Positions 5,612-7,641 of a stretch of DNA of 7,641 bases are shown here, piece by piece (position 1 is the first letter of the stretch; the number at the start of each line of letters is the position of its first letter). This stretch comes from Streptosporangiaceae bacterium. GTDB taxonomy: Bacteria > Actinomycetota > Actinomycetes > Streptosporangiales > Streptosporangiaceae. The notes under the pieces were generated by a model. It ran no database searches, was not told where the DNA came from, and saw nothing but the letters and a program-made list of their open reading frames with translations. Where the stretch lies: NCBI GenBank assembly GCA_030042885.1, contig JASHYW010000227.1, forward strand, positions 1-7,641, written 5' to 3'. The translations under genes were made by a program, and so were the position numbers.

Positions 5612-6577
5612 CTAGCGCAAGCTCGCCGCGCGGACCGCACCCACCACGGCCTCGCCGCCGGTGAGCGGGACGATCGCGAGTTCGTCGGGGACGGCGATAC
5701 CCAGCAGGCGCAGCGCCGCCACCGTGACCGGGGTGCGGGCGCGTGCCGAACCGTCGTCGATCTTGACCGCACCGCACCTGCCGTCGTCGAGCGCGAACGC
5801 GTTGACCCCCTCGGCGCCCGCCTTGACCAGCAGCCCCGGCACCGCGTCCATCAGCCTGCGCTCGTCCCGGTTGGTGCCGCTGGTCCATTCCGGGTGCGCG
5901 CGCATGGCGTCGGCCACCCGGCGCTCCGGCGTGCCCGGGGCGGCCAGCACCAGCGCCCGGAAGGCCCGCGCCAGGCCGGTCATGGTCAGCGCGAACAGCG
6001 GCGCGCCGCAGCCGTCGACGCCGGTGGCGGCGGCCTGCTCGTCCGCCAGTTCCTCGATGGTGTGCCGGATGGCCTGCTGCAGCGGATGGTCAGGGGCCAG
6101 GTAGTCCCGAGTCGGCCACCCATTCTGCGCGCAGGTGGCCAGCATCGCGGCGTGCTTGCCCGAGCAGTTCATCCGGATCCTGGACATGCCATGGCCGCGG
6201 GCCACCAGGCGCCGCCCGGTCTCGATGTCCAGCGGCCACGACAGCGGGCAGCGCAGATCGTCCTCGCTCAGCCCGGCCCCTGACAAGATCTTCCGCACTC
6301 CGTCGGCGTGGAAATCCTCCCCCGAATGGCTTGCGGCGGCCAGCGCAAGCAGTTCGCCCTCCAGGCCGAGCCCGCAGCGCAGCATCGCCGCCGCCTGCAA
6401 CGGCTTGTTCGCCGATCGAGGGAAGAACGGCACGCCGGTGTGGCCGACGCTGATCACCTGGGTCCCGTCGGCGGCCAGTGCCGTTACCGCGCCGTGGTGC
6501 CGCGACTCCGCGAAGCCCGACCGCACGACCTCGGCGACAACCGGATTCACGTCTTTGTGGCCCGTAAAGATCGTCAT
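5612..6577 (-). CDS. L-asparaginase, Rhizobium etli / PF06089 type
   Basis: A 321-residue protein from ATG (6575-6577) to TAG (complement of 5612-5614). It matches the thermolabile Rhizobium-type asparaginase family, unrelated to the bacterial type I/II enzymes. Visible signatures are S-A-N-K (Ser55 and Lys58, the Ser-x-x-Lys catalytic pair), S-H-S-G-E (83-87), N-C-S-G-K-H (Cys138 and Lys141), V-D-G-C-G (Asp188 and Cys190) and L-L-V-K-A-G (Lys252). In the R. etli enzyme structure the equivalent Cys, Lys and Cys bind zinc next to the nucleophilic Ser. The expected reaction is L-asparagine to aspartate plus ammonia in the cytoplasm, since no signal peptide is present. The start matches the family, which begins a few residues before [12 protein letters not shown] longer reading from 6673 crosses an AT-rich promoter-like stretch and is unlikely. 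No ribosome site precedes the ATG, and CATACT (complement of 6584-6589) ends six bases upstream, suggesting a leaderless or very short leader. It is the first gene of the minus-strand unit. Confidence 0.93.
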   Translation of the reverse strand: MTIFTGHKDVNPVVAEVVRSGFAESRHHGAVTALAADGTQVISVGHTGVPFFPRSANKPLQAAAMLRCGLGLEGELLALAAASHSGEDFHADGVRKILSGAGLSEDDLRCPLSWPLDIETGRRLVARGHGMSRIRMNCSGKHAAMLATCAQNGWPTRDYLAPDHPLQQAIRHTIEELADEQAAATGVDGCGAPLFALTMTGLARAFRALVLAAPGTPERRVADAMRAHPEWTSGTNRDERRLMDAVPGLLVKAGAEGVNAFALDDGRCGAVKIDDGSARARTPVTVAALRLLGIAVPDELAIVPLTGGEAVVGAVRAASLR

Positions 6578-6760
6578 GCACGCAGTATGTTCTATGCAGA
6601 CGTTCGTGTTATGCAAAGAACCCACTGTGGTTGCTCGCCGCTCACCCGCACCGATCGCTCGCGCAGGCCCCAAAGGCGTGCAATCGCGCGCCGGTTTTGC
6701 ATAACGCTGCTCCCGCTGACGTGCGCGCTGCCCGTGCCCCTCGCGCTACCCTGCCATCCC
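6578..6760. promoter_or_regulatory. Divergent promoter region between asparaginase and dtd with three TGCATA motifs
   Basis: The 183 bases contain AT-rich islands unlike the flanks. TATGCA (minus-strand TGCATA) lies at 6593-6598 and 6610-6615, and TGCATA on the + strand at 6698-6703. GTTATGCAAA (6608-6617) and TTTGCATAAC (6696-6705) are a perfect 10-bp inverted repeat with 78 bases between the arms. Read toward each gene, both arms are TTTGCATAAC, so the same motif faces the asparaginase and dtd. This could be an operator for one regulator, or a -35-like element used twice. The outcome of binding is not shown by the sequence. Confidence 0.5.
6747..6752 (+). promoter_or_regulatory. Probable -10 of dtd (TACCCT), leaderless transcript
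   Basis: TACCCT fits the actinobacterial TANNNT -10 and ends 8 bases before ATG 6761. Transcription would then begin at or next to the start codon, and no ribosome binding site is visible upstream. No convincing -35 is seen, which is common for such promoters. Confidence 0.55.
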
Positions 6761-7186
6761 ATGCGGGCAGTGGTGCAGCGGGTGAGCCAGGCCAGCGTGG
6801 CCGCCGCGGGAAGCGTGGTCGGTGCCATCTCCGAGCCGGGGCTGCTGGTCCTGGTTGGGGTCACCCACGACGACACCGCCTCCAAGGCGGCCAAGCTGGC
6901 CGCCAAGCTATGGGGGCTGCGGATCCTGCGCGGCGAGAAGTCCTGCTCTGACGTATCCGCGCCGCTGCTGGTGATCAGCCAGTTCACGCTCTACGCGGAC
7001 CTGGCCAAGGGCCGCCGCCCTTCCTGGTCAGCCGCCGCACCGGGCCCCGTCGCCGAGCCGCTGGTCGACGCCGTGGTGCAGGCCCTGCGGGACCTCGGCG
7101 CCCGCGTCGAAACCGGCGTCTTCGGCGCCGAGATGCAGGTGTCGCTGGTCAACGACGGGCCGGTCACCGTCATCGTCGAGATCTGA
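6761..7186 (+). CDS. dtd: D-aminoacyl-tRNA deacylase
   Basis: A 141-residue protein of the normal length and form for actinobacterial DTD, from ATG 6761 to TGA 7184-7186. It begins with the family start M-R-A-V-V-Q-R-V. It carries S-Q-F-T-L-Y-A-D (the S-Q-F-T-L box), K-G-R-R-P-S-W and the C-terminal N-D-G-P-V-T-V box, whose Gly-cisPro pair sits in the partner subunit's active site. The enzyme is a cytoplasmic homodimer that hydrolyses D-amino acids, and glycine mischarged on tRNA-Ala, from tRNA using tRNA's 2'-hydroxyl. The [13 protein letters not shown] segment ahead of the S-Q-F-T-L box is shorter than in E. coli DTD, as is usual in actinobacteria. It appears monocistronic, divergent from asparaginase and convergent with the next gene (21-base gap). 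Leaderless transcription is likely. Confidence 0.97.
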   Translation: MRAVVQRVSQASVAAAGSVVGAISEPGLLVLVGVTHDDTASKAAKLAAKLWGLRILRGEKSCSDVSAPLLVISQFTLYADLAKGRRPSWSAAAPGPVAEPLVDAVVQALRDLGARVETGVFGAEMQVSLVNDGPVTVIVEI

Positions 7187-7207
7187 GGGTCAGGGTGCCC
7201 GCCCCGC

Positions 7208-7537
7208 CTACGGTGATGCGCCAGGTTCTGGTGGTCCCAGCCCGGCGAGCACACACTGCGGCCGCGCGCGCAGCGAGATCGTGTCCTGGGACCGGAAGGA
7301 ATCCCGGCAGAACGACCGGGCCGCTGCCCCGCAGTAATGCAGGGTCGCTCCGCCGGTGGAACTCGGCACGGTGACGCTGACGCAGCCGTGCCCCGAACTG
7401 GAGTAGCTGTCAGGGGCCAGGGCCGCCCAGGCGCCCAGGCCGCCGAGGATTACGATGATCAGCACGCCGACGATCCTGAACACCCGCTTTTCCCGCGGGG
7501 TCAGCCGCCCCGCGCTCGGGTTCGTCTTGGCGTACAT
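7208..7537 (-). CDS. Small membrane-anchored protein of unknown function, four extracytoplasmic cysteines
   Basis: A 109-residue protein from ATG (7535-7537). Residues 1-19 are basic (K4, R11, R15, K17, R18) and 20-41 form a single hydrophobic helix rich in Val/Ile/Leu. By the positive-inside rule the N-terminus is cytoplasmic and residues 42-109 are outside. The outer part has four cysteines (52, 69, 77, 95), enough for two disulfides, separated by V-S-V-T-V-P-S-S-T-G-G-A-T-L-H-Y and R-A-R-P-Q type strands. No lipobox is present, so it is a signal-anchor protein. I recognise it as an actinobacterial conserved hypothetical type and cannot give a function. A longer reading to 7618 adds no ribosome site, and the ATG chosen has TACACT ending 8 bases upstream, which supports a leaderless start there. 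It is divergent from the gene beginning at 7621. Confidence 0.8.
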   Translation of the reverse strand: MYAKTNPSAGRLTPREKRVFRIVGVLIIVILGGLGAWAALAPDSYSSSGHGCVSVTVPSSTGGATLHYCGAAARSFCRDSFRSQDTISLRARPQCVLAGLGPPEPGASP

Positions 7538-7545
7538 GAATGCCC

Positions 7546-7551
7546 AGTGTA
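7546..7551 (-). promoter_or_regulatory. Probable -10 of the small membrane protein gene (TACACT)
   Basis: On the minus strand TACACT fits TANNNT and is followed by exactly 8 bases (7545-7538) before ATG. A Shine-Dalgarno sequence is absent in those 8 bases, so a leaderless mRNA is the simplest reading. No clear -35 is visible. Confidence 0.5.
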
Positions 7552-7620
7552 GGAGGACCGGCTGACGGTGCCCTGTGTTAGCGTCGGCGGCGGCAAAACC
7601 GACCATGGGAGGTAACACAC

Positions 7621-7641
7621 GTGGTGACGCGCGATACGCGC
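7621..7641 (+). CDS. Start of an unidentified gene, truncated by the window edge
   Basis: GGGAGG (7607-7612), a strong ribosome binding site, lies eight bases before GTG 7621 (eleven before GTG 7624), and the frame is open to the window end, giving M-V-T-R-D-T-R. Seven residues cannot identify the product. TAGCGT (7579-7584) is a possible -10. In contrast to dtd and the divergent membrane-protein gene, this one clearly uses a Shine-Dalgarno start. Confidence 0.6.

Noticed and set aside
4049..6283. A very long open frame on the + strand (744 codons) opposite the unknown-function gene and asparaginase
   Set aside because: Its product is Arg/Gly/Ala/Pro-rich with no domain, and the opposite frames encode recognisable proteins. 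Long antisense frames are expected when third positions are nearly all G or C.
6308..6760. Upstream extension of dtd from 6308
   Set aside because: DTD proteins begin at M-R-A-V-V-Q-R-V; the extension runs antisense through asparaginase and across the promoter region.

Overview
The window is ordinary chromosomal DNA from a very high-GC actinobacterium. Third codon positions are nearly all G or C, GTG starts are used, and several gene products resemble actinobacterial types: an AhpD-like protein, a MocR regulator, a mycothiol-dependent isomerase-like protein, and a D-aminoacyl-tRNA deacylase of actinobacterial form. A relative of Streptomyces, Streptosporangium or Actinomadura is likely, but the sequence does not fix the genus. 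I see no mobile element, CRISPR array, rRNA, tRNA or phage gene, and no gene cluster that clearly forms a new multi-gene system.

Layout. At 2-397 (+) is the 3' part of a DinB/maleylpyruvate-isomerase-like gene. At 529-1065 (+) is a conserved protein of unknown function. At 1088-1558 (-) is an AhpD-like carboxymuconolactone-decarboxylase-family protein. It is divergent from a MocR-type regulator (GntR helix-turn-helix plus aminotransferase-like domain) at 1627-3111 (+), and the 68-base gap between them holds repeats that could be the regulator's operator. A probable minus-strand operon follows, transcribed from right to left: L-asparaginase (5612-6577), a 507-residue protein of unknown function (4028-5551) and an alpha/beta hydrolase (3057-3956). 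The hydrolase's 3' end overlaps the 3' end of the MocR gene by 55 bases, tail to tail. Divergent from the asparaginase is dtd (6761-7186, +), converging on a small membrane-anchored protein with four cysteines (7208-7537, -). The first bases of another + strand gene start at 7621.

How they fit together. The best functional pairing is the MocR regulator with the divergent AhpD-like gene, since regulators of this kind commonly control a neighbour across a shared promoter. The asparaginase and dtd genes share a 183-base divergent promoter region containing three copies of a TGCATA motif, two of which form a perfect 10-bp inverted repeat pointing toward the two genes. Three genes (mocR, dtd and the small membrane protein) have a TANNNT hexamer exactly 8 bases before their ATG, which suggests leaderless transcripts. 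The most useful leads here are regulatory (promoters, candidate operators, in-frame tandem repeats), plus three protein families of unknown function.
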